From contig CALTTP010000014.1 of assembly GCA_943912255.1 (NCBI GenBank), positions 1-17,837 on the forward strand: 17,837 nucleotides of DNA. The letters are read 5' to 3'. The position numbers and the translations under genes were made by a program. Source of the DNA: an uncultured Peptoniphilaceae bacterium (lineage in GTDB: Bacteria; Bacillota; Clostridia; Tissierellales; Peptoniphilaceae). Positions 1 through 6,520 of this stretch are shown one piece after another (position 1 is the stretch's first letter; every line of letters starts with the position of its first letter). The notes under the pieces are model-generated. The model was not told the DNA's origin, made no database searches, and saw nothing but the letters and a program-made list of their open reading frames with translations.

Positions 1-67
1 TTTGCATGAACTTAGTATGTTATAGAGTGTCGCATTATTATTTGCAATTCATCTTATAAATAAAATT

Positions 68-83
68 CCAATAATAAAATTGG
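68..83 (-). terminator. Weak terminator-like hairpin after wrbA
   Basis: CCAAT and ATTGG arms (68-72 and 79-83) flank a 6-nt loop, and on the minus strand a T-rich stretch (AATTTTATTTAT) follows. It lies about 27 bp beyond the wrbA stop codon, the right place for a terminator of the marR-wrbA operon. The stem is only 5 bp and AT-rich, so this is tentative. The rest of 1-109 holds nothing I recognise. Confidence 0.35.
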
Positions 84-109
84 TTTGTAAGGTTTAAATC
101 ATACCACAA

Positions 110-709
110 TTAATCAATAAACTTTTCAGTAACTTCCAATAATCTTTTTACTTGATGTTGTACTGCTGGTTTAACATCTTCAACTATCTTTCCATCTTCT
201 CCCATTGTTGCAGAAGTACCATAAGGGTTACCACCAGCAAGTCTTACATCATCACTGGTAAATCCAGGTGCAACTACAATTGCTCCCCAGTGATACATTA
301 CTGAATAAACATTAAGAACAGTATTTTCTTGACCACCATGAGGGTTATTAGCAGAACTCATTGCAGATACCATCTTATTTGTAGTCTTACCTTGTGCCCA
401 AATTCCACCAAGAGTATCCATAAATTGTTTCATTTGAGAAGAGATAGCTCCAAATCTAGTTGGTGTTGAGAATAGAACAGCATCTGCCCAAGCAACGTCA
501 TCTGCAGTTGCAACAGGAATATCCTTCTTTTCTTCATAAACCTTCTTCATACCTGGGTTTCCGTCAATTACTTCTTGAGGAATAAGTTCTTTAACCTGAC
601 GAAGTCTAACTTCCGCTCCCATTTCTTTTGCCTTTTCCTCTGCCCATTTAGCCATTTGTAGATTAGTTCCTGTCATGCTGTAAAATACAATTGTTAATTT
701 TGATTTCAT
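110..709 (-). CDS. wrbA: NAD(P)H:quinone oxidoreductase, WrbA-type flavoprotein
   Basis: Cytoplasmic FMN enzyme of the flavodoxin superfamily that, in characterised relatives, reduces quinones by two electrons and so avoids semiquinone radicals. The 199 residues match the usual WrbA length. Visible hallmarks are the N-terminal FMN phosphate loop (YSMTGTN, residues 10-16), the STPTRFG segment near residue 82, an HGGQE motif near residue 124, and GGNPYG near residue 159. All are in the order expected for WrbA. The ATG overlaps the stop of the upstream marR gene (ATGA, 706-709), so the two are translationally coupled; a GAGAGG ribosome binding site lies inside the end of marR. Pairing with a MarR regulator suggests induction by quinones or oxidants, which is inference. 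Family call is firm; the physiological substrate is not known. Confidence 0.88.
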   Translation of the reverse strand: MKSKLTIVFYSMTGTNLQMAKWAEEKAKEMGAEVRLRQVKELIPQEVIDGNPGMKKVYEEKKDIPVATADDVAWADAVLFSTPTRFGAISSQMKQFMDTLGGIWAQGKTTNKMVSAMSSANNPHGGQENTVLNVYSVMYHWGAIVVAPGFTSDDVRLAGGNPYGTSATMGEDGKIVEDVKPAVQHQVKRLLEVTEKFID

Positions 710-1149
710 TTTTCCTCTCCATTTCCTAATTTTTTCATTATTCTAATCAATTCATCCTTATCCTCATCATTTAAAACCGAAAATATTTTATTGATATTTT
801 CCAAATGAGGTGGAAAAATCTCCTCAAAAAGGTTTATACCCTTTTTAGTGATTTTTACCAAGTAAGACCTCTTGTCCCTTGGATTTTCCTTCCGCCTTAC
901 ATAACCAGCCTTTGCAAGATTTTGAATTACCACCGTCATATTCCCAGAAGAAGTCAAAGTCTTCTCCGTAATAGTCGCCACAGGAAGTTCTCCCTTGTGG
1001 TAAAGTATCTCCAAAACCGCAAATTGAGCCACCGTAAGGCCCCCTGCCCTGATAGTCTCCGTTTCCCTACGTCTCACAGATAAAAAACATCTAGACAGTA
1101 CTATTAGAGCTTTTAAATTTTTATTAGTTAAATCTCCATAATCTCTCAT
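706..1149 (-). CDS. MarR-family transcriptional regulator
   Basis: A 147-residue winged helix-turn-helix protein of normal MarR length. The DNA-binding part runs from about residue 38 (LTVAQFAVLEIL) through the recognition-helix region near 66-80 to the wing at 85-95 (RRKENPRDKRS), which carries the conserved D-x-R type wing tip. It is the first gene of a two-gene operon with wrbA and probably represses the operon, being relieved by a small molecule or oxidant. A single cysteine (Cys21) sits in the first helix, roughly where OhrR-type redox-sensing MarR proteins carry their reactive cysteine, but the surrounding sequence is not clearly OhrR. The ATG is only about 7 nt from the -10 box of the predicted promoter, so the mRNA may be leaderless or nearly so. 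An in-frame stop lies four codons upstream, so no longer form is possible. The ligand is unknown. Confidence 0.85.
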   Translation of the reverse strand: MRDYGDLTNKNLKALIVLSRCFLSVRRRETETIRAGGLTVAQFAVLEILYHKGELPVATITEKTLTSSGNMTVVIQNLAKAGYVRRKENPRDKRSYLVKITKKGINLFEEIFPPHLENINKIFSVLNDEDKDELIRIMKKLGNGEEK

Positions 1150-1155
1150 ACCTTT

Positions 1156-1184
1156 AGTTTATTACTAGTTAGTACTATTGTCAA
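1156..1184 (-). promoter_or_regulatory. Promoter of the marR-wrbA operon
   Basis: On the minus strand a perfect -35 box TTGACA (1179-1184) is followed after exactly 17 bp by TAAACT (1156-1161) as a -10 box. The expected transcription start falls near 1149, at the marR ATG itself. The -35 box overlaps the first bases of the repeat element at 1182, so the repeat contributes part of the promoter. Confidence 0.65.
1163..1177. promoter_or_regulatory. Putative MarR operator (overlapping palindromes)
   Basis: TACTA-GT-TAGTA (1163-1174) is an inverted repeat and overlaps the perfect palindrome TAGTACTA (1170-1177). Both lie in the spacer between the -35 and -10 boxes of the marR promoter, the classic position for a MarR autorepressor site. 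The assignment rests on position and symmetry only. Confidence 0.5.
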
Positions 1185-1487
1185 GCACTCAAACATGAGT
1201 GCCCGACTACGGAGCATTTTCAGGAAAGCCCACAGCTTTTCTACCTCTTTTACAGCAGGGTTTTCAGGGACGGCTAGTCCATGAATTTATGGAGGAAAAG
1301 GGTTGGGTTTAAAGGGAAGGGAACCTAGAACATTTGATGGTTCCATTTCCCTTCCCTTTATGGTAGGAAAGAAAATACTATTAAAATTTATATTTCCCGA
1401 AGTTTATAAAACTTCAATAACATCCCCTTCCGATAAACAGAAGGTCTAAGGAAATCACCAAGCATTCATACATGAGTGCTCCGCTGC
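1182..1487. repeat. Hairpin-rich non-coding repeat element, copy A
   Basis: This fills most of the 432-bp gap between marR and the serpin. It is bounded by two related direct repeats (CAAGCACTCAAACATGAG at 1182 and CAAGCATTCATACATGAG at 1459), each itself an inverted repeat. Inside are GGAAAGC/GCTTTTC (1223-1241), GGAC/GTCC (1268-1280), CCAT/ATGG (1279-1292), a 13-bp purine-rich stem (1311-1359) and GAAGTTT/AAACTTC (1399-1415). The stretch 1244-1295 is identical over 52 bp to 4053-4104 in copy B. No open reading frame of note is present. It is locally richer in G than its surroundings. It may be a small mobile repeat of the MITE/REP kind or a structured RNA; the sequence alone cannot decide. 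Confidence 0.8.
1311..1359. repeat. 13-bp polypurine/polypyrimidine stem, loop orientation 1
   Basis: AAAGGGAAGGGAA (1311-1323) pairs perfectly with TTCCCTTCCCTTT (1347-1359). The 23-nt loop (1324-1346) begins CCTAGAAC and ends GGTTCCAT. The reverse complement of this loop matches the loop of the copy-B hairpin at 4121-4173, so the two copies carry the loop in opposite orientations. Confidence 0.85.
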
Positions 1488-1520
1488 AATCAAAAATTCG
1501 CAAAACAAAAAACAGGATAA

Positions 1521-1540
1521 TAAGGGTTGTTAAACCCTTA
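1521..1540. repeat. 8-bp stem-loop upstream of the serpin gene
   Basis: TAAGGGTT (1521-1528) and AACCCTTA (1533-1540) form a perfect stem with a GTTA loop. It lies about 20 bp before the serpin -10 box, so it might be an operator or the end of a minus-strand transcript (T-rich DNA follows on that strand). Its role is unknown. Confidence 0.45.
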
Positions 1541-1557
1541 ACCCCACCCTTTATGGG

Positions 1558-1577
1558 TATAAATCTACTGAGGTGAT
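1558..1577 (+). promoter_or_regulatory. -10 box and ribosome binding site of the serpin gene
   Basis: TATAAA (1558-1563) is a plausible -10 box; no good -35 box is seen at the right distance. GAGGTGAT (1570-1577) is a strong Shine-Dalgarno sequence 6 nt before ATG 1582. The in-frame GTG at 1573 lies inside this site, so ATG 1582 is the real start. Confidence 0.55.
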
Positions 1578-1581
1578 AACA

Positions 1582-2793
1582 ATGAAAGATTTACTCATTC
1601 TACTAGTATGTATAATTTTTTTGGTATCCTGTGTTCCAAAAAAGTCTACAATAGAATCAGACCCAAAGCCTATTGGTTCTGACTATCCAACAAGCTCCGA
1701 AACAGATATAACTGAAGGAGATGTGCTTATGCCCTTTTCTTCTACCACCTTTAAAGACATTGTCATAAGTAGCTATAAGAATAATATCGTCTACAGCCCC
1801 TACTCCTATGGACAGGCTATTAATCAATTGACGAAAATAACTGACGACTTTAAGAAGAACGACTTAATAAACAGATTTTACATCAAGGATATTTCTGAGA
1901 TAAAACTTTCAAATATTAAAACTGCTAATCTAATTATGGCAAACCGTAAATTTTTCGACTTAAAGGAAAATGCTCCAGATAATTTGAAGTTGGTTAGATT
2001 TCCAAAAGAGGCGGAGAATACATCAAGGGAATTGCAGCAAAAGACTCTTGATAAAGTTCTATTAGAACCAGAATATAATAAAGAAGATTCCAATATTATC
2101 TTAAATGCTACAAAATTTGATGGTAAATGGTTAAAGCCTTTTGAAAGCAAGAATACTATTGAAGACGCAGAATTTAAAACCTTTGATGGTGTAGAAAAAG
2201 TAAAACTTATGACAGAAGTAAATCCTGATGGTAAGTTAGGCTTTGAAGATGAATATGCTGTAGCTACAAGAAAAGAGATTAAAAGTGATAGAAAAAACCA
2301 AAAGTCCTACGCCTATATTTTGGTTCCAAAGGAAACAAGTCCAGAATTTTTGGAAAAGATCGCTCTTAATATTGGAACTTACATTTATAGCATAAACCAT
2401 CTGCCCGGAGAATATGACTCTGTAATCCTTCAAATACCTAAAATAGATTTGAAGTCTAAATTAGATTTATTGAAGATATCAAAGGACAATTTTTATGGAT
2501 TAGAAAAGCCCTTTAATTTAAAAGAGGATGTAATGCTTTCCAAGAGTTCCGATTCCGTTGCAATCACTGGAATAAAACAGGTTACAACCCTATCTATGGA
2601 TGAAAAGGAAGTTAAATCTGAAGCGGTAACAGAAATTGGAATGAAGCTAACATCTGCCCCATCCCAAGAAAAAAAGACCTTGGAAGTAATAGCAAATAAA
2701 CCATACTTTGTAGTTCTAACTTCTGAAAGTGAAAACGGAATAGAACTAATAACCTTTACTGCCTTGGTCAATAATCCAAATAAAACCGAATAA
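1582..2793 (+). CDS. Divergent serpin, predicted lipoprotein
   Basis: 403 residues counted from ATG 1582. The N-terminus is a short hydrophobic signal ending in the lipobox LVSC (Cys17), so the mature protein should be lipid-anchored on the outer face of the membrane. The body shows serpin landmarks in order: NIVYSPYSYGQAINQL near residue 58, LNATKFDGKW near 174, T-x-F-x-T-x-G-x-x-x-x-V-x-L-M near 195, IPKIDLKSKLDL near 290, a hinge-like EVKSEAV near 345, and the closing NKPYFVV and LVNNP segments. Serpins trap serine or cysteine proteases by inserting a cleaved loop. Here the hinge keeps small residues at P14 (Ser) and P12 (Ala) but has Lys in place of the usual P15 glycine and Glu near P9, and the loop is about four residues longer than in alpha-1-antitrypsin. 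Whether it inhibits is therefore uncertain. It stands alone, convergent with corA. Confidence 0.8.
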   Translation: MKDLLILLVCIIFLVSCVPKKSTIESDPKPIGSDYPTSSETDITEGDVLMPFSSTTFKDIVISSYKNNIVYSPYSYGQAINQLTKITDDFKKNDLINRFYIKDISEIKLSNIKTANLIMANRKFFDLKENAPDNLKLVRFPKEAENTSRELQQKTLDKVLLEPEYNKEDSNIILNATKFDGKWLKPFESKNTIEDAEFKTFDGVEKVKLMTEVNPDGKLGFEDEYAVATRKEIKSDRKNQKSYAYILVPKETSPEFLEKIALNIGTYIYSINHLPGEYDSVILQIPKIDLKSKLDLLKISKDNFYGLEKPFNLKEDVMLSKSSDSVAITGIKQVTTLSMDEKEVKSEAVTEIGMKLTSAPSQEKKTLEVIANKPYFVVLTSESENGIELITFTALVNNPNKTE

Positions 2794-2797
2794 AAAA

Positions 2798-2850
2798 TAT
2801 TATGGCACTCAATTTGGAAATTCACATACTTACCAAATCAGGTGCCATTA
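2798..2850. terminator. Bidirectional terminator between serpin and corA
   Basis: ATGGCAC (2802-2808) pairs with GTGCCAT (2842-2848) and ATTTGG (2812-2817) with CCAAAT (2833-2838), around a 15-nt loop. T-rich tracts follow on both strands (TTATTTATTTATC on plus; ATATTTTTTA on minus). It lies exactly between two convergent stop codons. Confidence 0.8.
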
Positions 2851-2851
2851 T

Positions 2852-3790
2852 TTATTTATCTCTAAAGAATATAAATAGTAACGCGACTAAAACACTTAGA
2901 ATCAAAGATAATCCAATTACAATAAAAAATCCATTGGGATGACTGGAAAATGGTAGACTAACTGGGTTTAAATTCATACCATAGGCACTAAAAACCATAG
3001 TTGGAACTGCCATAATTATGGTAACTATTGCCAGAATCTTCATTACTATATTCACATTGTTAGAAATAACAGACTCAAAAGTATCCATCATTCCATCTAG
3101 AAGCTGGCTGTAGTTTATAGTAATCTCTATGGCCTGCTTATTAAGTATAATTATATCCTCTAAAAAACCTATCTCATGGGACTGCTGAATATACCTTTCA
3201 TTCTCTAAATCCTCCAATACAACTTCATTGGATCTTAAGGCAATAGTAAAGTATACCAAACTCTTTTGAAGCTTCATAAGAGCGATTAATTCGTGATTTT
3301 TACTAAAATTATTAAGCCTATCTTCAATTTGATTACCTATCTTGTCGATTTTTCGTAGATACCTCATATAGAGATTGTCCACTTCATATAAAATCTTTAG
3401 TAAAAGTAGAGTCTGGCTCTTAGACTCAAAATATCTAGATCTTTTAGTTAATAGCCCCTCAACAACATTAGAATCCTTATTAGCAATTACAATAGTATAA
3501 TCCTTTAAAAGGACAATAACCATAGGCATAATATCGTAAGTAATAGCCTCTTCCTCATAAAGCTCAATAGGTACATTCATAACGACAACAGTATAATGAG
3601 GAAATTCCTCAATAGTAGAAGTTTCATCGATTTCTAAAGCCTCATATATGACCTCTAAGTCGATATCATAGATTTTAGACATCTCCTCCAATTCTTCCTT
3701 AGAAGGTCCCTTGTAGTAAATCAGGCTGTCCACTTCCCTATTTCCAGTCTCCATTAGCTCATTGTTTTTAGTATTAAAACATTTTATCAT
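2852..3790 (-). CDS. corA: CorA-family magnesium/divalent cation transporter
   Basis: 312 residues, normal for the family. The long N-terminal cytoplasmic domain is alpha/beta followed by extended helices (residues about 1-245). Two membrane segments follow at about 247-270 and 283-308, separated by the CorA signature YGMN (about residue 271), and the protein ends in a short basic tail (FFRDK). CorA proteins are pentameric channels that admit Mg2+, and some relatives move Co2+, Ni2+ or Zn2+. The metal here cannot be read from sequence, and the loop after GMN (LNPVSLP) departs from the MPEL loop of enterobacterial CorA. Transcribed alone, away from the repeat region at 3845-4290. The ribosome binding site (AAAAGGAT) is about 12 nt from the ATG, rather far, so translation may be modest. 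Confidence 0.9.
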   Translation of the reverse strand: MIKCFNTKNNELMETGNREVDSLIYYKGPSKEELEEMSKIYDIDLEVIYEALEIDETSTIEEFPHYTVVVMNVPIELYEEEAITYDIMPMVIVLLKDYTIVIANKDSNVVEGLLTKRSRYFESKSQTLLLLKILYEVDNLYMRYLRKIDKIGNQIEDRLNNFSKNHELIALMKLQKSLVYFTIALRSNEVVLEDLENERYIQQSHEIGFLEDIIILNKQAIEITINYSQLLDGMMDTFESVISNNVNIVMKILAIVTIIMAVPTMVFSAYGMNLNPVSLPFSSHPNGFFIVIGLSLILSVLVALLFIFFRDK

Positions 3791-3844
3791 CTAAATAACT
3801 CAATCCTTTTAAAAATTTACAACAGTATTAATATACCCAATTTA

Positions 3845-3960
3845 GGATTAAAAGAAAACACAATGCATTCCTACTTCTTATTCCGCTGGGGTCTTTAGGG
3901 GCGGGCGTTAGCCCCTGAATCGTTGAAGATTAAGGGGGAGGGTAATTTTAAAGAGGGAGG
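3845..3960. repeat. Hairpin-rich repeat element, degenerate copy C
   Basis: The first 28 bp (from 3845) match 4245-4271 at the end of copy B with only two substitutions and one gap; the core GAAAACACAATGC is identical. The hairpin AGGGGC/GCCCCT (3897-3902 and 3911-3916) occupies the place of GGAC/GTCC in copies A and B: the flanking TTCAGGG/TTTAGGG and TGAAT are shared, while both arms differ. The following G-rich part (AAGGGGGAGGG) resembles the AAAGGGAAGGG arm but no matching right arm is found. The stretch 3961-4030 between copies C and B holds only a 10-bp direct repeat (GAGGTTAGAA at 4000 and 4014). Confidence 0.6.
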
Positions 3961-4030
3961 CCGTTAGGAAACATACGAAATGGTACTAAATAGATGTGAG
4001 AGGTTAGAAGTGGGAGGTTAGAAAATAATA

Positions 4031-4290
4031 AAGAAATCCAATGGATTTCTTTCCTCTTTTACAGCAGGGTTTTCAGGGACGGCTAGTCCATGAATTTATG
4101 GAGGCAAAAGGGTTGGGTTTTAAAGGGAAGGGAAATGGAACCATCAAATAGGTTCTAGGTTCCCTTCCCTTTATGATTAGAAAAGAAAAATTATCAAGTA
4201 AAATAATTTTGATGAATTTGTAAAATTCAGTATACACTAAAAAAGGTTAAAGGAAAACACAATGCTTTCCTTCCACTTCTTCCTCAGTTG
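4031..4290. repeat. Hairpin-rich repeat element, copy B
   Basis: It starts with a near-perfect palindrome, AAGAAATCCA-A-TGGATTTCTT (4031-4051), in the position held by GGAAAGC/GCTTTTC in copy A. A 52-bp block (4053-4104) identical to copy A follows, then a 14-bp stem (4121-4173), then TGAATTT-GTA-AAATTCA (4213-4229), which corresponds to GAAGTTT-ATA-AAACTTC in copy A. It ends with AAGGAAA/TTTCCTT (4250-4272). The last part overlaps the 3' end of the adhesin gene and supplies its stop codon. Confidence 0.8.
4121..4173. repeat. 14-bp polypurine/polypyrimidine stem, loop orientation 2
   Basis: TAAAGGGAAGGGAA (4121-4134) pairs perfectly with TTCCCTTCCCTTTA (4160-4173). The 25-nt loop reads ATGGAACCATCAAAT, AG, GTTCTAGG. 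Without the AG it equals the reverse complement of the copy-A loop (1324-1346). An inner stem GAACC/GGTTC can form in the loop. Confidence 0.85.
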
Positions 4291-6520
4291 TTTGAATCAT
4301 TTCTCTTAGATATAAGGTCGTAGGAAGACTTGGCCCATTACCATCTGGATTTAGGTATAGGACATATCTTAAAGTATTGGTCTGTGGATTTAATTGTGTG
4401 ATAAATTGTTTTGCATCAAGTTCTGGATAGCTTGCATTTGTTTGATTTTGACCATAGTCAACGTCAAATCTCTTCTCTGCTTGTGCTACTCCCCCTATGG
4501 TGTTTATAAAACTATAGTTTCCAGAGTTTTTTACAATTGATCTATTTACTCCAAGATTTCCCAAATTTACATTAAGAATTATATCTGTCTTATTGTCTAC
4601 AAAATTAGTCAATGTGTAGGTTATGGTGTTACTACTTTTATCATAAACTCCATTTGCTATTACATCTCCAGCTTGATTGTCAATTGTTGGAGGATAGAAT
4701 GTATAGCTTGGGTCGTTTAAAGTCATGAGTTGTGATGGTACAAGTTTGTCGTCAAGTTTTATTGTAAAAGTATCTCCACCTCTAGCAGCTTGAAGAATAC
4801 TTAAACCAAGAGTCATTTTCAATGATTCGTTATTATTTGTCTCAAGTTTCTTATCTGCTCCCCTACTATCTACTAAATTGTAGGAAGTTACTTTTACTAT
4901 TGAGTTACTTGCTCCAACAGGGTTTGAAATGTTAATAAGGCTTAAAAAGTCATTGCTCTTTACAGTATTTAACCTTTCAGAAAATGTTCTTACTGCCATG
5001 GAACTTGGAGCACTTCTTGCATTTTGTAAAAGAGTTTGATAATAAATTTCTCCTGTATTTGTAACTACGATCTTGTACATAGCTTCTGAAATAGTATATC
5101 CATCAGGAGCTTCGGTTTCTAACAAAAAGTATTCACCAGGAGTTAGTCCTTCAAATTTAAGGATACCATTTTCTGGTACTGTTTCGGTTTTATTTATTCC
5201 ATTTCCAGAAAGATTGAATTTTGCTCCTAGAAGTATATCTCCGTTTTGATCTACTTTTTTGATATTTAGATTAGCTGTTATTACACTCTGTCCAACCGCT
5301 GGTGAAATAAGATCTTCGGAAATTTCCAGTCCATTACTTGCTCCAAGCAAGGACATTCTACTTCTCTTTAATAGACTATCAATCTTGGTTTCTGAACTTT
5401 GTTCCAACATTCTATTTCTTAGTGTAGGTTTTTCGTCTTCCTTTATTTGAGTTTCTTCTGTGGCTTTTGTTTCTTCAATTTCAGTCTCTGTACTTTCTGT
5501 AGACTTTTCTTGTGTAGGCTCTGCAGCTTCTTCAGCTTTTTCCTCTTCTTTGCCTTTAACAACATTTTCAAATTTTTCAACTAGTGGTTTTTCATCTATG
5601 GATTTCTTACTCAATTCAGCAGTTAATCCATAGTCTTTTTGTAAGTCTTTGATTTCAGAAGAAAGAGAAATTTCATATTTATAGCCAGGCTTAACTTCTT
5701 TTGTAAGGTCAAGTTCTTTTAATTCTTTATTTTCTTTTAATTCTTCTTTAAATAACTCTTCTTCTTTTTCTCCGTCTGTAGCGGTAACACTTATGATTTT
5801 AAGGTCTTTCAGGTTATCATTTTGACTTTCAAAATTAACTTTCAGTTCTTCTAGATTTTGTAAATTGTCTATGATGAAAGTTTGGGTCCATAAAACTTCC
5901 TTGCCCTTACTTTCTTGACTACTATATAAGGAAAGAAGATTGTCCCTTGTACTTTCAATGTTTCCAGTACTGTCGTCAATAACGATTGGAAGATTAAGTT
6001 TTTCAAAGTCTTTATAGGAGACTGTAATTGTTGTTACTACTGGTTTAAGTTCATCTAAACCTGCTTTTTCTTCTTCCAGTTTTTGCTTTTGAACTTTATA
6101 TTCTTTTAATACTTCTTCAAATTCTTTTGTGTCTAGTTTGGTTTCAGACTGGATATCCTCTCCCTTTAATACACTTAGTTGCCCTTCCTTGTCTTTAGCA
6201 AGAAAACTATAGTCTTTTATGTCAAAGCCATCCTTTGAATTTAAAATACTATGTCCATTTAGCAATTTTATACTATTATTTTCCAGATTTTGGGCATAAA
6301 AATACTCCAGGGGAGAAAGCTTGTCCTTTAAATCATCTTCTTTATCTGTCAAGTCTGTTTCTATGATACTCTTACTCTCTTTAAGATGAGTTTCCGATAA
6401 GGTACTTTTTGTTTCACCTTCCTTATCGTTGTTTTGAACCGCCAATACTGGTTGAGCAAATATTTGTAATATCATCAGTACACTAAGTACTGATGATAAA
6501 TATCGCTTATGATTTTTCAT
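4247..6520 (-). CDS. Surface adhesin with Cna-B/SpaA-type domain, 3'-truncated
   Basis: 757 residues. A Sec signal peptide occupies residues 1-27 (cleavage likely after VLA), preceded by an AGGAGG ribosome binding site (6531-6536). Residues about 30-320 are charged, Lys/Glu-rich and unrecognised, then a Glu/Thr-rich linker (about 320-370). A Cna-B/SpaA-like domain covers about 413-497 (LNIKKVDQNGDILLGAKF, then GLTPGEYFLLETEAPDGY, the usual signature). From about 538 an MSCRAMM-like Ig fold follows (GGDTFTIKLDDKLVPSQL), and a second such domain begins near 695 but breaks off. Proteins of this type normally continue to repeats, an LPxTG sorting signal, a membrane helix and a basic tail; none is present. 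The last roughly ten residues (ending GKHCVFL) are encoded by repeat copy B. As it stands the product would be secreted and unanchored, so it is probably a broken gene. Confidence 0.75.
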   Translation of the reverse strand: MKNHKRYLSSVLSVLMILQIFAQPVLAVQNNDKEGETKSTLSETHLKESKSIIETDLTDKEDDLKDKLSPLEYFYAQNLENNSIKLLNGHSILNSKDGFDIKDYSFLAKDKEGQLSVLKGEDIQSETKLDTKEFEEVLKEYKVQKQKLEEEKAGLDELKPVVTTITVSYKDFEKLNLPIVIDDSTGNIESTRDNLLSLYSSQESKGKEVLWTQTFIIDNLQNLEELKVNFESQNDNLKDLKIISVTATDGEKEEELFKEELKENKELKELDLTKEVKPGYKYEISLSSEIKDLQKDYGLTAELSKKSIDEKPLVEKFENVVKGKEEEKAEEAAEPTQEKSTESTETEIEETKATEETQIKEDEKPTLRNRMLEQSSETKIDSLLKRSRMSLLGASNGLEISEDLISPAVGQSVITANLNIKKVDQNGDILLGAKFNLSGNGINKTETVPENGILKFEGLTPGEYFLLETEAPDGYTISEAMYKIVVTNTGEIYYQTLLQNARSAPSSMAVRTFSERLNTVKSNDFLSLINISNPVGASNSIVKVTSYNLVDSRGADKKLETNNNESLKMTLGLSILQAARGGDTFTIKLDDKLVPSQLMTLNDPSYTFYPPTIDNQAGDVIANGVYDKSSNTITYTLTNFVDNKTDIILNVNLGNLGVNRSIVKNSGNYSFINTIGGVAQAEKRFDVDYGQNQTNASYPELDAKQFITQLNPQTNTLRYVLYLNPDGNGPSLPTTLYLREMIQTTEEEVEGKHCVFL

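Noticed and set aside
805..1083. Plus-strand 92-codon frame opposite marR
   Set aside because: It is a shadow of marR with no ribosome binding site or familiar sequence.
1321..1345. LexA-like half sites (GAAC, GGTTC) in the repeat hairpins
   Set aside because: The spacing does not fit GAAC-N4-GTTC; the bases are explained by the inner stem of the hairpin.
1573..1581. GTG at 1573 as start of the serpin
   Set aside because: This codon is part of the GAGGTGAT ribosome binding site for ATG 1582; the latter also gives a proper lipoprotein signal.
1182..4290. CRISPR array or insertion sequence as explanation of the repeats
   Set aside because: There are only a few copies, irregular spacing, no unique spacers of constant length, and no transposase or cas gene.
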